Below are positions 19,859 to 30,561 of a stretch of DNA of 64,000 bases, one piece after another. The position numbers and the translations under genes were made by a program. This stretch comes from Parietichytrium sp. I65-24A (Eukaryota > Sar > Bigyra > Thraustochytrida > Thraustochytriidae). Numbering within the stretch: position 1 is the first letter of the stretch; each line of letters begins with the position of its first letter. The notes under the pieces were generated by a model. The model saw nothing but the letters and a program-made list of their open reading frames with translations. It did no database searches and had not been told where the DNA came from. The stretch is taken from assembly GCA_012862575.1 (NCBI GenBank), contig BLSF01000037.1, positions 248,001 through 312,000 of the forward strand. The letters are read 5' to 3'.

Positions 19859-22341
19859 CGACCACAAACTCAGTTTCCCAAGAGGGCTCTCTCTTTAAAG
19901 CTGCTCTAGAGCCTGCACAAGCCTTTTCACCTGGCTCATGGCACAACCCTGTTGGGTCCTTGACGCGAACCCCGTGCTACCTACAAACCTGAGCAAATGT
20001 GCGTGATGCCGACGCCCGCAAGAGCCACTCCTGAAGAACTCGATGCAAATTGTGCAACTTTGGTGACAAATTCGCAAGAAGATTGTCCACCTAGCTAGAC
20101 GACTCGCAGCAACCTAGCAGTCGGCTTCACAAACATTAACCACTGCGGTGCACTCTGACTGGCTGACATCCATTTCCTTTCCGTGCGAACACACACTTCG
20201 GCATGCGTTGCTGCCCTGCTTGGCCAGACTGTCCTGTCATGTCATGTCATCTTCACGCTATGCTACATTTGTTTTTCTGGGCGCGAGATGCCAGCCACAA
20301 CAGACATCAAATCAACAAAAAAGTACCAGTGGTGAAAGTTGGGAGGTTGGTTTACAATTTGCACACTGCTGCACACTTGCGCATCCAGAGAATCCTCGTA
20401 GTCCTCTTCTGCCCTTCCACCTAGTGACACGAGAATGTACTTTCTCCTGCCTTTGTACCTCGTCTCTAATGCTGTACGCAGCGCTTTTGCTCCTGTCTTC
20501 CCAGCTCCCTGACCAGTGGTACCAGTAGTCACGCGGCATCTGCGTGACTGTAAACTCGTGCCTTGAAGCCATGTGGTTGAGCGCCTGAATCCTTCATAAA
20601 CCAACGCATGCAAAGCGCATGCACACAGATGTATTGCAGTAAACACTGGCGTGGCAAAACGAACTTGGGCCGCAATCTATGGACAAACCATGCTCAGTTA
20701 GCTTCTCGCGAGCCTGCCATCCTGTTTATGTGGTCCGCATTCGACCTCATGCTGCCACGAGGCTCGTCGTCGAGAACATACCTTCATGCCTTTCATACCT
20801 TCATCTTCCCTTTCCTGAGGTTGACAAATGTTCTAGCCAAGTGTACGTTACGACTGTGAGTAGTGTATCACCTCTTCTTGCTTCTTTCCTCCATTTCTTC
20901 CTTTTCCTAGCCCTCAGCACAAGCGTACCTCCCCAGGAGAAGGCTAGACAATATCATGATCTAACAACTGTGAGTGGTCAGAGAAAGAACTTTTGTACAT
21001 CAAGCTTTAAGAATTCCGTTATAATTTTGGATAAGTCTATTTCCACGAGTGCACACGTAGCCAATTTTGAGACTGTGTAGTACTGGATAGCTCGATGATT
21101 AATCTCTTGGACTCTCCTCAGAAGATACCGTATGCAGAGTATGTGTGAACGTATCAAAGTCTTAATCAATCTCGCTAATGCCCCTTCCTTCATCGCCAGC
21201 TGTACAGCGGGTCAAAAACTTTGCTGTGCTAGTAGTGATGTGGCAAGCGAGGCACTGTGTATCTATCCACTCTTAGCCTCGCACACCCCGCACTGGGTGG
21301 ATTGACCATTTCAATTTGTTTTGCTGTCTTTTAATTAAAAAAATTGGCCTAAGTATGGTTATGGTTGCACTGATTCGCCAGCTGCAACGATCAACAAGTT
21401 CGAGTTCAAATTAGTGAGCAAAGGCTAGATCAAGCCATAGTCGACGATCGTTTTCAGCGCCTTGTTAGCAGAAACAATAAAGATCAAAGAGCTGTTCTTT
21501 CATTCAAGTGAAGCTCGTTCACGGCAAGCTTGAGTGCACACCGGAAGGTTGGTTGCAAAAAATTAGTGCGCTCAGCACCAGACGAGCAGCGAAAAGGAGT
21601 GATGGAAGAGTGCTGATTGCGATTTTGAATCTTGAAAGCGAATCCCTCGCACAATACAGTGGGTTGTGCTGTTGACGGGTCTGAATATTTCATGCTCCCA
21701 ACTCGACCGACCAGTTTGCTCTTGTCGTGTTGCAAATGTGCGGCGGGTTCGCTCTTCTAAGGGTGTGCGGAGGCTGGGGTGGTGCAGGAATTCACGGTCA
21801 GATTCAAAAGACAAATGCGACCACTGGATCCACTGGACTTGGGACGAGGTGCCCATGCACGGTGAAAGGTTGAAAGTACCAGGCGCATCTTAGTTTCAAG
21901 AGGCATCCAAGTGGTTGTTTGGAGCCTGGTCCGTGCTAAGCTCGATTACAGAGCCCTATCCAAGATTCTCGGCAGCGCTTGGTGTCCCTGGCGCCTGTCT
22001 GGCGGACATGCCGTGAATCAAAACTGTTCGGACCCAGAGAGGACAGTTCTGCTCACTGTGAATATCCCTTTTGTGGCGCCATCACGGCGGTTCATGGGGC
22101 GCAAAATTGGGGACTGCAAAGAATGACGCATCAGCCGCGGGCCACTGCCGCTCTCCCCTTCATATTTGCGCGGAACGATGACACGGCCGACTACTCGTTA
22201 GCTGATGAACCGACCCGTGCGGCGCAGACAAACAGACAAATTGTCCACAGCAACACTTTTGCTGACTCCGACCTTCAGTGATGCAACACTGCAACGAGTG
22301 TCTATACCGAAGACTTGTGTAGATCCAAGCACAAAGCACTT

Positions 22342-24123
22342 TCACTTATTGAATTTCTTGAAAAAGTCAGTGGTTGCAGAGGCGAGGGACGAGAGCTTCA
22401 CATTTGCTGTGGCATTCATGAGGGCTGACTTTGCGGCCACTCTCGATGCCTCCCCTATTGAGAGTAGTGTGTCGCCTGAGAGCAAACTAGAGATAGGCCC
22501 TCCACTGCCACCCAAAATCTCGCCATCATTAATCCTGTCAGCCTGAGCCAATATCTCGCCAATATCTGTCGGAGGGTATTTCTGCAATATTTGGATACAG
22601 CCAGAGAAATCGGAATCCAGAATTGCCTGCCGTTGCAGCGTGATCATCGCGCAACAGACCTGCAGTAGGGTAGGAAATCTTGCAGGGTCAGAAAAGATCG
22701 TGTCCCACAATCGAACGGTGTCTGGAAGCATCATTTCTCGAGACAAGAGTGTTGTGATCCACCGCAATGCGAAGAACTGCGGGTCTATTTCAAGACTTCT
22801 GAGGTGGTCGTGCACCGGCTTGTCGATTTCCCCCAAAAGATTCATAAGTGCTTCACCCTTTCCCTTTATTCCGTTCTTGTCGGTATCCATCCCTTGCATG
22901 TATAAATCTCGCAGGTCGCCCATCAGATTGCAAAAGCAGAAAAATGTATCCACCTCGTAATTCTTCTCGAACTCGTACTGCGAAAAGTCGAGTTGTGTTT
23001 TGCAGGTCTCTTTGTCTCCATCTATGGTGGGATTCCCGAATACAAACATGATGGGGGCAACGATCTCGTTCATGCCTTGGACGTACTCGATCCCAGGGTT
23101 CAGCTTGGCGTAAATAAACAGGATCCTCTCCATCACTTCGCACCTCTTTTCTGCGAAAAAGTGGAAGCCTGGATGCGTGCGCTGAACGTCCTTCCAAATT
23201 GTTTCGCGTAGCTCCACGTCGGGGTCTGGCCGCCAGGTTCTCTCTGAAGGCTCGAGATCGAACGTGTCATTGGTGCTGCCCGTAGCTTCTTCAACCGTAT
23301 CCTCTTCCTGCTCTGTGACTTGAAGAGGATGGCCTCCTACCTCAGCGCTGTCTTCACTTGAATCATCGCCTGCCTCTAGCCCTTCTCCGTCGCCATGGTT
23401 TGGCTCAGGGGCCGGTGGTGGAGACGTTGCGGGTGGTGGCGTCGCTCGAGCGGTATCTCTTCTCCGAATCTCCTCAAAGTCCGTCTCCCACCAACCTTGG
23501 CCTTTCAGCCTAGCCGGACGGCTGGAGTCAGTTTCATTTGAAGGCATGCCCAGACCCAGGAATTCGCGCTGGTATTCCTCGTACAAAGCACGTTGCTGCG
23601 CGAGCGTTTCAGGCCATCGCCGCATATCTGCGGGCAAATAGTTGAGAAGAATTCTCCAATATACAGGTCGGTACTTTTCTAGAAGACCGTTCGCAGCCAC
23701 TGCGCGGATGGTCTCCAACCCGGAGTCCCTGTCTTCATCCTCTCCCTGCCTCACGGACTTTTTAGACGCTAGCAGAATTGCCGCCTCATGAGCGCACACC
23801 GCCAATTGTTTTCTGGACATTGCCGACCGCCGCTCAAACGTCAGTTTCAGCGGTCTCTTCGTTTCGAGAACCCTGAGCAGGCTCGCATAGTCAGGAAACG
23901 CCTCCACCGCTGTGCCATCAACTGTTCTGAGCAGATCATGTTTGGCTAGTCCGTGAAAGTGGGCCAGACCGCCAGCATCTACCAGTGAAACCTCCACACA
24001 CAGCCCAACTCCCTTTGCTCCCTTTGCTGCGCTCGCGCCACCTTCGACGCCTGCGGAGCGGACCCTGGCACCGAGTCGCTCCTTGCCAACGACGATATTC
24101 ACCGTCTCCGCCATCTCTGCCAT
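22342..24123 (-). CDS. PDZ-TBC RabGAP, TBC1D13-like
   Basis: 593 residues, single exon from ATG 24123. A TBC-domain GTPase-activating protein for a Rab GTPase in membrane traffic. Residues 35-97 look like a PDZ domain (GVGLCVEVSLVDAGGLA, LLRTVDGTAVEAFPDY, LKLTFERRS). The TBC domain begins near YRPVYWRILLNYLP (151-164) and is interrupted by an acidic/proline linker (about 222-300). It resumes with ETIWKDVQRTHPGF, containing the arginine-finger pattern IxxDxxR (Arg315). Then come ERILFIYAKLNPGIEYVQGM with the glutamine finger (Gln349), VDTFFCFCNLMGDLRD, FFALRWITTLLSREM and LPDTVRLWDTIFSD. The ERILFIYAKLNPGI and FFCF-NLM stretches and the split layout match TBC1D13; a PDZ module is not part of animal TBC1D13 as I know it. 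Divergent from the CLYBL-like gene with a 643 bp spacer. Confidence 0.9.
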   Translation of the reverse strand: MAEMAETVNIVVGKERLGARVRSAGVEGGASAAKGAKGVGLCVEVSLVDAGGLAHFHGLAKHDLLRTVDGTAVEAFPDYASLLRVLETKRPLKLTFERRSAMSRKQLAVCAHEAAILLASKKSVRQGEDEDRDSGLETIRAVAANGLLEKYRPVYWRILLNYLPADMRRWPETLAQQRALYEEYQREFLGLGMPSNETDSSRPARLKGQGWWETDFEEIRRRDTARATPPPATSPPPAPEPNHGDGEGLEAGDDSSEDSAEVGGHPLQVTEQEEDTVEEATGSTNDTFDLEPSERTWRPDPDVELRETIWKDVQRTHPGFHFFAEKRCEVMERILFIYAKLNPGIEYVQGMNEIVAPIMFVFGNPTIDGDKETCKTQLDFSQYEFEKNYEVDTFFCFCNLMGDLRDLYMQGMDTDKNGIKGKGEALMNLLGEIDKPVHDHLRSLEIDPQFFALRWITTLLSREMMLPDTVRLWDTIFSDPARFPTLLQVCCAMITLQRQAILDSDFSGCIQILQKYPPTDIGEILAQADRINDGEILGGSGGPISSLLSGDTLLSIGEASRVAAKSALMNATANVKLSSLASATTDFFKKFNK

Positions 24124-24766
24124 TCACCTTGTCTCAGAGCCTCCTGCTTTCACTCACTTGTCAGCTCTCACGCCCAACAACCTATATATCCTGCGTTTCT
24201 TAACCTTTGCCGCTCGTCCTTCTCTCCAATTCTCTCTTTTGTTTTGGACGCCGAGAACACCGTTTCCCTCGCGTACGGTGCAGAGCTCACGTGTGCCACT
24301 ACCACAGTACACAGTACTCAGCACTTTCCCCGCAGCAGCGACACCAGCCTGCGCAATCCTAACTTCCAGGAAAGGACACGTACAGTACACGCACCCTCTC
24401 TCCGGGCACCACTGCGGGAAGTCCTTCGAGGTCCCCGAGTACGCGCTCCCACTGTCAGTGCGTATGTATGTATGTATGTATGTATGTGTATGCATGCATG
24501 CATGTGCCACGCACTGCGTATGATCGATCAGGTGTACTCGCAGGATTCTCTAGACAAGCAGGCACGTGTACACGTACACTACTACAATAGCCAACAACAC
24601 AAAGTCTGAGACACTATTCTCTGTTTGCTAAAATGATCTTTGTTTACTTTGTTTCCTTCTTGAGAACAAGTTTTCCAAGTTGTCAGCGGACTGAGCGGAG
24701 GTGGTGGAAGGAAGGTTGAAGCCAAGTGTTTGATAGAAGATTGCAGAGAAGAGACTCGCAGCCAAG
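24124..24766. other. Bidirectional promoter spacer
   Basis: 643 bp between divergent TBC and CLYBL-like genes. It contains a GTAT/GCAT microsatellite (24461-24504) and several AGTAC words (24300-24390). No TATA box is obvious. Confidence 0.5.
24461..24504. repeat. GTAT then GCAT microsatellite
   Basis: Six or so GTAT units merging into TGCA repeats; largely alternating purine-pyrimidine. Confidence 0.9.
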
Positions 24767-25894
24767 ATGCTCGGCATGATGAGGAAAAGCGCAGGGTTTG
24801 TTGGGCTTGGGCTCGTGCAGAGGACGAGTTTGGGGAAGAGATACTTGAGCGGCGGACTTCGGGTGTTGCGGCGGGGCGGTGAAGACGGCGGCGGAGAGAG
24901 ACTGCGGAGAAGCGCGATGTATGTCCCAGCAGCGAATGAGAGGGCGATGGCCAAACTGCCGCAGATTGCTGCTGACGCGGTCATTCTGGACATGGAAGAC
25001 GCTGTCGCGGTGGAGAAGAAAGCTGACGCAAGAAGACGAGCGCTTGAATACTGTAGTAAGTTGGCAGAGCCCTGCACTCCGGTAGTGAAGGTTGCGCATC
25101 AGGCGCCAAACCACGGCTCGCAAATCTGACGCGCGAGAAATATGGTTTTGTCGTTTTCAAACACTCCAGGAAAGTTGGAAGATGGGTCCGCGACTAGGAA
25201 GCACGAGACAGTTCTCCGCGTGAATGGATCACAAACAGAATGGCACGAAGAGGATGTGAAGGCGGTAGCGAGCTCGGTGGCGGATGCCATCTTGCTGCCC
25301 AAGGTGGAGACCCCTGAGGATGTTCTACAACTCGAGGAAATGCTCGGTGCTCACGGAGCGCGTCAAAGCCTGTCAATCTGGTGCATGATTGAGACACCAA
25401 AAGGCGTACTGAATGCTGAGCGAATCGCGGCCGCCTCCAACCGCGTGGACTGTCTTGTGATGGGCACTGTTGACTTGAGCAACGAGATTGGGTGCCTTCC
25501 GTCCGCACCAGGAAGGTGGAATATCATCTTTGCGCTTCAAAAATGTATCTTGGCTGCACGTGCAAACAAGGTAACTGCTCTGGACGGAGTGTTTATTGAT
25601 GTTCACAACGACGGGGCATTCATGGATGAATGCCGCCAGGGTCGCGAGCTGGGCTTTGATGGCAAGACATTAATTCATCCCAAGACGGTAGAGCTCTGTA
25701 ACGACATTTTCTCGCCTTCCGAGTTCGAGGTTGAGCGAGCTCACAAAATTGTGCAAGCCCATTCGGACGCAGTTGCTCGCGGCTCAGGAGTGACCACACT
25801 GGACGGCAAACTCGTAGAAGAGCTCCATGTCAGGGACGCCTTGCGAGTTTTGAAGCGTGCTAGCGACATCCTCGCCAAATCAAAATCTTCCTAG
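24767..25894 (+). CDS. CitE/CLYBL-like citramalyl-CoA lyase, one intron
   Basis: Two exons, 24767-25055 and 25170-25894, give 337 residues. The 114-nt intron has a GTAAGT donor, a TCTGAC branch-like site and CTCCAG acceptor; joining in phase 1 restores the frame (EYC-RKLEDG). The product is a TIM-barrel HpcH/HpaI-CitE lyase. The closest animal relative, CLYBL, cleaves (S)-citramalyl-CoA in mitochondria. Motifs are MYVPAANERAMAKLPQ, AVILDMEDAVAVEKKADAR with acidic metal-site residues, VLRVNG with substrate Arg, LLPKVETPEDV, IETPKG, DLSNEIG and GFDGKTLIHPKTVELCNDIF. The first 50 residues are Arg/Gly-rich without acidic clusters, fitting a mitochondrial presequence. Residues around MGTVDLSNEIG differ from CLYBL's GGEDF, so a related CoA-ester lyase activity is possible. 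Confidence 0.88.
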
Positions 25895-27203
25895 CCAATA
25901 ATTTCTTAATTTTTCTAGCTTACTGCCACAGCCGCGTTGGTGTGGGTCTATTTCCTTGGAACCCTCCTTTGCTTCTTGTCCTGTATTCCGAAATAGATTT
26001 CCGAAAGGTTTTAAATAACACTGACTTTCTTCTGAGGGAGCAGGGAGTTGTTCCGTGCAAATTTGCCCTCGTCAAAATCTTCACCGCAATCTATCCTGCG
26101 CTTGTTTTTGTTAGATATCTACACCTGCGGCATCAGCAAATGCATACACTGGTCCAACATTATTATTACAGGACTCGATATAGGGACCCCTCGGAGTGCC
26201 TGCGGTGTGGCGGGGGTCCTGAAGGTCCTGAGACCTCCCTATTACATTCCTCTTTCCAACACGAACGGCAACCTCGCCGCGGCTATGTAACTGCGTTGAT
26301 AATGACAGCTTTGACGCTACTCTAGAGAGTCCACAACCAGATAATTTTACCGACACAACCGACACCATTGTTTTCATTCATTCATCAAAACCTCTTGTTG
26401 AAAAAGCATGCCTGCTCCCATCGCAAAACAGCCATAGTCGGCTCTCAGTGGCTCATTAATTGAGGATTGGAAAACCGTAGTCCAGCTACAGCACTATAGC
26501 TCCTTAGTGGCTGCTATAGGCACGAGTGCAGTGCTATAGAGAGGTAATTAGCCGACTTGCAGATAGAGAGTTGGCTAGGAAGTGAGACTTGAAGATAGGG
26601 TAACTCGTGGAAAGCGTTTCACTCATACTCACTCATTCATTGCTGCTTGCTCACTGCTGCTTATAACTGCTTATGGCTGTGTTAGCTGATAGCTGTTAGC
26701 TGCTTTGCCAGAAGCCTTTGCGGTCCTAATTCCGCTCTGCAAAAATCCATCATGCAAACTTCGTCTTCCATTGTGTAATTCACCCAAAACTACTTACTTC
26801 AGGCACATCCTCACCTAACCAACCACCTAACTCGCTCACTGTCTCCACTACACATCTCCGCTACCTCCACTCCACTCCTCTAATCCCCGCTACTCCGCTC
26901 TAACCCTCCCTCCATTAAGCCCCTCTACCCTTCCCGCTAGCCTGGCTAGTGGCATAGTGCGCCGAGTAAGGCGGAATACTAGCGCGGTAATGTGACGCTG
27001 GGGTAGGGGAAAGCAGTAGCGCGGAGTACGCTACAGTAGGCAGATGGAGTAGGAGCGTGTGGGGAGAGGAAGGTGATGCATGTGATGTAGATGATGGATG
27101 ATGGGATGCGGCAGACCCTAAACGCGAAGATCAGAGAAAGGAAGGGAGATTGTGAGATTGTGAGATTGTGTGATTTTGTGATTGTGTGTTGCGATAGCGG
27201 AAG
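25895..27203. other. Intergenic, 1.3 kb
   Basis: 3' region of the lyase gene, then spacer. GCTATAG words recur around 26490-26550, a pyrimidine-rich strand occupies 26800-26940, and a TGTGAGATT repeat sits before the next ATG. No gene recognised. Confidence 0.5.
27147..27192 (+). repeat. TGTGAGATT repeat in acyl-CoA dehydrogenase leader
   Basis: Three units of a 9-bp repeat grading into TGTGATT, ending about 12 bp before the start codon at 27204. Confidence 0.8.
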
Positions 27204-28448
27204 ATGATGCTGAGAAATGTGGCAACGCGCGCGGCCGCAAAGGGCCTGAAGCAGCAGGGCGCGGCGAAAGTGGCCCGTGCGTTCAGCTCGGTGAACACCC
27301 CGTTGAACGTGTTGACCGACGAGGAGACCATGTTCAAGGAGACGGTGGCCAAGTTTGCACAGGACGTGATCAAGCCAAAGGTGCGCGAGATGGACGAGAA
27401 GATGACGATGGACAAGGACATGATCAAGCAGATGTTTGAGAATGGGCTCATGGGAGTCGAGATCCAGGAACAGTACCAGGGAAGCGGGGCCTCTTTCCTC
27501 AGCGCGATCCTTGTGATCGAGGAGCTCGCCAAGGTCGACCCTGCAGTCTCTGTGTGCTGCGATGTGCAGAACACCCTGGTGAACAACCTCTTCCGCTTCT
27601 ACGCAAACGATCATATCAAGGAGAAGTACCTCCCTCGCTTGGCAACCACCGACCTCGGATCCTTTTGCTTGAGTGAGCCAGGCTCCGGATCTGATGCATT
27701 TGCGCTCCAGACCCGCGCTGAGAAGAACGCTGACGGCGACTACGTGATCAACGGCAGCAAGATGTGGATCACCAACGCCGGAGAGGCCAACATCTTCCTT
27801 GTGATGGCAAACTTGGACCCATCCAAGGGATACAAGGGAATCACCTGCTTTGTGGTCGAGCGAGGCTGGGAAGGCTTCGAGGTCGGCAAGAAGGAAGACA
27901 AGCTTGGAATCCGCGCTTCCAGCACTTGCCCCCTCACCTTCGACAACGTAGTTGTGCCAAAGGAAAACGTTCTTGGTGAGATCGGCAAAGGATACAAATA
28001 TGCCATCGAGATTCTCAACGAGGGCCGTATCGGAATCGGCGCACAGATGATTGGAATTGCCCAGGGCGCATTTGACTGCGTGCAGCCATACTTGATGGAG
28101 CGTAAGCAGTTTGGCCGCAGCATTGGCTCGTTTCAGGGCATGCAGCACCAGATCGCGCAGACCGCTGTCGAGATCGAGGCAGCCCGCCTTCTTGTGTACA
28201 ACGCTGCTCGCAAGAAGATGAACGGCGAGGTGTTCGTGAAGGAGGCAGCTATGGCGAAACTCTACTCCAGCCAGGTCGCCGAGCGTACCGCATCCAAGGT
28301 CATCGAGTGGTACGGAGGTGTTGGCTTCACTAAGGATATTCCTGCCGAGAAGTTCTGGAGAGACAGCAAGATCGGAGCTATCTATGAGGGAACCAGCAAC
28401 ATCCAGCTCGAGACCATCGCTAAGCTCATTCAGAAGGAGTACCAGTAA
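27204..28448 (+). CDS. ACADSB: Short/branched-chain acyl-CoA dehydrogenase (ACADSB-like)
   Basis: 414 residues, the usual size. A mitochondrial flavoenzyme that dehydrogenates 2-methyl-branched or short-chain acyl-CoA, as in isoleucine breakdown, passing electrons to ETF. Residues 1-30 are a basic, Ala-rich presequence. FAD and substrate motifs are [12 protein letters not shown] (155-166), [13 protein letters not shown] (180-192), [17 protein letters not shown] (233-249), [17 protein letters not shown] (303-319) and the C-terminal [15 protein letters not shown] (393-407), with catalytic base Glu395. The [12 protein letters not shown] and [20 protein letters not shown] stretches match ACADSB more closely than other members. 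It is a single exon; codon use is GC-rich and regular, which also leaves a 507-codon open frame antisense. It lies downstream of the CLYBL-like gene on the same strand. Confidence 0.95.
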   Translation: MMLRNVATRAAAKGLKQQGAAKVARAFSSVNTPLNVLTDEETMFKETVAKFAQDVIKPKVREMDEKMTMDKDMIKQMFENGLMGVEIQEQYQGSGASFLSAILVIEELAKVDPAVSVCCDVQNTLVNNLFRFYANDHIKEKYLPRLATTDLGSFCLSEPGSGSDAFALQTRAEKNADGDYVINGSKMWITNAGEANIFLVMANLDPSKGYKGITCFVVERGWEGFEVGKKEDKLGIRASSTCPLTFDNVVVPKENVLGEIGKGYKYAIEILNEGRIGIGAQMIGIAQGAFDCVQPYLMERKQFGRSIGSFQGMQHQIAQTAVEIEAARLLVYNAARKKMNGEVFVKEAAMAKLYSSQVAERTASKVIEWYGGVGFTKDIPAEKFWRDSKIGAIYEGTSNIQLETIAKLIQKEYQ

Positions 28449-29146
28449 GCACTCCGCCCCGCACTTTTGCGAGCCAGTACTGTATTTCGTATTCTTTTCC
28501 AACCTAGAAACTCCGCCCCCGTCTCTAATTATTTACTCGCCTTCACACACTTTTCTTTTTTTGTTTAATTCTGTCGAGAGCCTCTTCTCCAATGCAAGAA
28601 TATTAACTATTATATTGTTGTGCGATCAGCCGGCCAAAGCATCATCGAGTTTCAAGTTGAACCTTCTCCACGATATTTCCCAGTTGGGATGGGATGCCAT
28701 CGGTGGTTGGCGTTAGAGCCCACACGTAGAATGGAGAGCACAAGAAGCCAGCGAACAAACAGCGCTTCGCTGTACTTCGCTACAAAGAACAAAAGATCTC
28801 CTACGCGTCGCTAACATCGCACAACGCAGTTCGTTCGCGTACGCGAGAGTGTCCCCGAGGACTCACACGAGCAACAAGCAAGGATCGACAGGTAAGTCAT
28901 CGCTCTCGTGCTAGCGGTCGCCAATCTCCCACATGTTGGCATCGTCGTGCCTGCGCGCGGTAAGGTCGCCACGGATGCGCTATGACACAGTTGTTGATAT
29001 ATGAACGCGTGGACGCCGCGCGGACTGGCAGCAGAGACTGAGAGTTGGGAGCAGAGAGCGCAGAGCCAAGTGACGAGGGATTGTTTCCGCTAACTACGTG
29101 GCATTTCAACGTTGAATTTTTCGCAGCAGAGCAGTCAGTGCACAGA
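28449..29146. other. Spacer and prefoldin 5' region
   Basis: Holds the dehydrogenase 3' UTR and the probable prefoldin leader, which may contain an intron (28892-29126). Confidence 0.5.
28892..29126 (+). other. Candidate 5' UTR intron of prefoldin 4
   Basis: A GTAAGT donor after GATCGACAG and a TTTTTCGCAG acceptor 20 bases before ATG 29147. The donor matches the coding introns of the window. Inferred from signals only. Confidence 0.4.
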
Positions 29147-29607
29147 ATGTCATTCCAGGAGACCGAGGAGGAGGTGGAGGTAAGTGTCGACGTGGCCACC
29201 TGTTGAGACACATTCGGCTCACTAATCGATTGTGCTGACTTGCCTTCGAACAGGTGAGGAAAGAAGATCAGGATCGCATCAATGAATTTGGCGTGATTCA
29301 CAAATCGCTCGCCGAACTTAACCAAGAGAGGCAAGCCATCGACGAGCAACTGCAGTACCTCGAAGATGCCGAGCAAGAAGTCATGCTTTCCAGCGACTCG
29401 AGCGGAGTGTTTATGATTCAGCTCGGTGCGTCTTACGTCAAGGTTTCCGAGGACGAATTTAACGAATACCTAGAGAAGAAGCGTGCTGAATGGGAAGGCA
29501 GGCTAGATTCTCTGCGCTCTGAAAGTGACACTCTGGAGGCTAGGAAGACCGACCTCAAAGCAACGCTGTACGCGAGGTTTGGCAAGACAATAAACCTGGA
29601 CGACTAA
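29147..29607 (+). CDS. PFDN4: Prefoldin subunit 4, one intron
   Basis: Two exons, 29147-29179 and 29254-29607, give 128 residues, the usual length for the beta-type prefoldin subunit 4. Exon 1 encodes only MSFQETEEEVE; the 74-nt phase-0 intron has a GTAAGT donor, a GTGCTGACT branch-like site and an AACAG acceptor. Prefoldin is the cytosolic hexameric chaperone that hands unfolded actin and tubulin to the CCT chaperonin. The protein starts with a coiled coil (VRKEDQDRINEFGVIHKSL, then ELNQERQAIDEQLQYLEDAE). The beta-hairpin segment is SGVFMIQLGASYVKVSEDE. A second coiled coil ends in LYARFGKTINLDD, the characteristic PFDN4 terminus. The start was chosen because it alone gives the conserved N-terminal helix. 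Confidence 0.95.
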
Positions 29608-30561
29608 GCACAAAAGTCATAAATGCTATTTTCTTTCACGACTCTGCAAACTTTTGCCTCCCTTCCGAGCTGCCTTGAGTTAGCTACACCTGAGAGGCGA
29701 ATTCAATTCACAAATTTCGATGGCAAGGAGACGAGCGATTCGCGACCATTCCCAGCAACTCAATCTCCGCTGTGTTCGAAACCAATTGCCGCGGTAGCGA
29801 GAATCGCTTCTTTGAAGCTATACTACTCTAGCAAATCACTCACAGGATAATACAATGTAACGCAACTCGCGCCGAACAACTTTGTAACGAGATCTCGGGG
29901 CGGTACTGTAGCAATCCTCCTCGCACTTCAGACCGGACCTCGCGCTGACTCTGAGACTAAGCTCCCTTTTTTCAATGGCACAACGCGTACACGTACCCGG
30001 TGCATTCATTGAGCGAAAACCGCTCCTTTCTTGTCCGGCTTTCTCTTGTCTCAAAATCACAACCGCCGCCGATAACCCCACAAGAGCCAACTCCAACTCC
30101 TGTGACCAGAGATAGAAGACTTGAACAACTATGGAAAGTAAAAGTAAAACAAAAAACAAAAACAAACGGGAAAAGGTAAAAGGTATAAAAGCTGCCACGC
30201 TGTGAAAGCTTGCGCGGCACAATCCAGGAACGCACTTTCGCCCACCTCTGTGACCTCTATGTGAAGCTACAGCCGACCTCCTATTCATTCTACTCTAGCA
30301 CTATGCAGGGAACTATTATGGCAGTTTCATAGTGAAATGGTGCCAAAGGTACAACAGGTATTACTGATTAGGGTATGTGGAGGCGGTAAAATACGTGTGG
30401 AAAGTGTTAGCCGATCGGTAGAGAGTGCTAAGGCGGCAAAGGGTCCGGCTGTCCGCTTCTTTTCAAGCTCTCTTCGATTGACTATTTGTTTGTTTGTTGC
30501 AGACCCGAAACGAGGGATGCGGAAGAGCAAGAGAGCAGCGAAGATAGATAGATAAATTTGC
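29608..30561. other. Spacer upstream of EEP gene
   Basis: A minus-strand frame at 29836-30288 has no recognisable content. A TATAAAA sequence at 30184-30190 and a possible 5' UTR intron (GTATGT near 30373 to TTGTTGCAG near 30500) lie on the plus strand before the next gene. Confidence 0.4.

Larger units (their letters stand above)
17111..22341. other. 5.2 kb gene-poor region
   Basis: The longest stretch without a recognisable gene. Stops are frequent in all frames and no frame exceeds about 130 codons. It contains a predicted G-quadruplex (17563-17588), a purine tract with GAAA repeats (17721-17841), a TGATT repeat (19281-19312), a GTACCGGTAC palindrome (19849-19858) and one GAATTC element (about 19229). 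No tRNA-like T-arm motif was found by eye. It could hold unannotated ncRNA or multi-exon genes with very short exons. Confidence 0.45.

Noticed and set aside
17111-22341. tRNA or rRNA genes in the gene-poor region
   Set aside because: Scanned for GGTTCRA-type T-arm signatures with pairing stems and for rRNA-like conserved blocks by eye; none found. A covariance search could overturn this.
26979-28502. 507-codon open frame antisense to the acyl-CoA dehydrogenase
   Set aside because: It mirrors the strongly biased codon use of a clear ACADSB-like gene; its translation is Leu/His/Val-rich without family motifs and runs into a repeat-derived tail.
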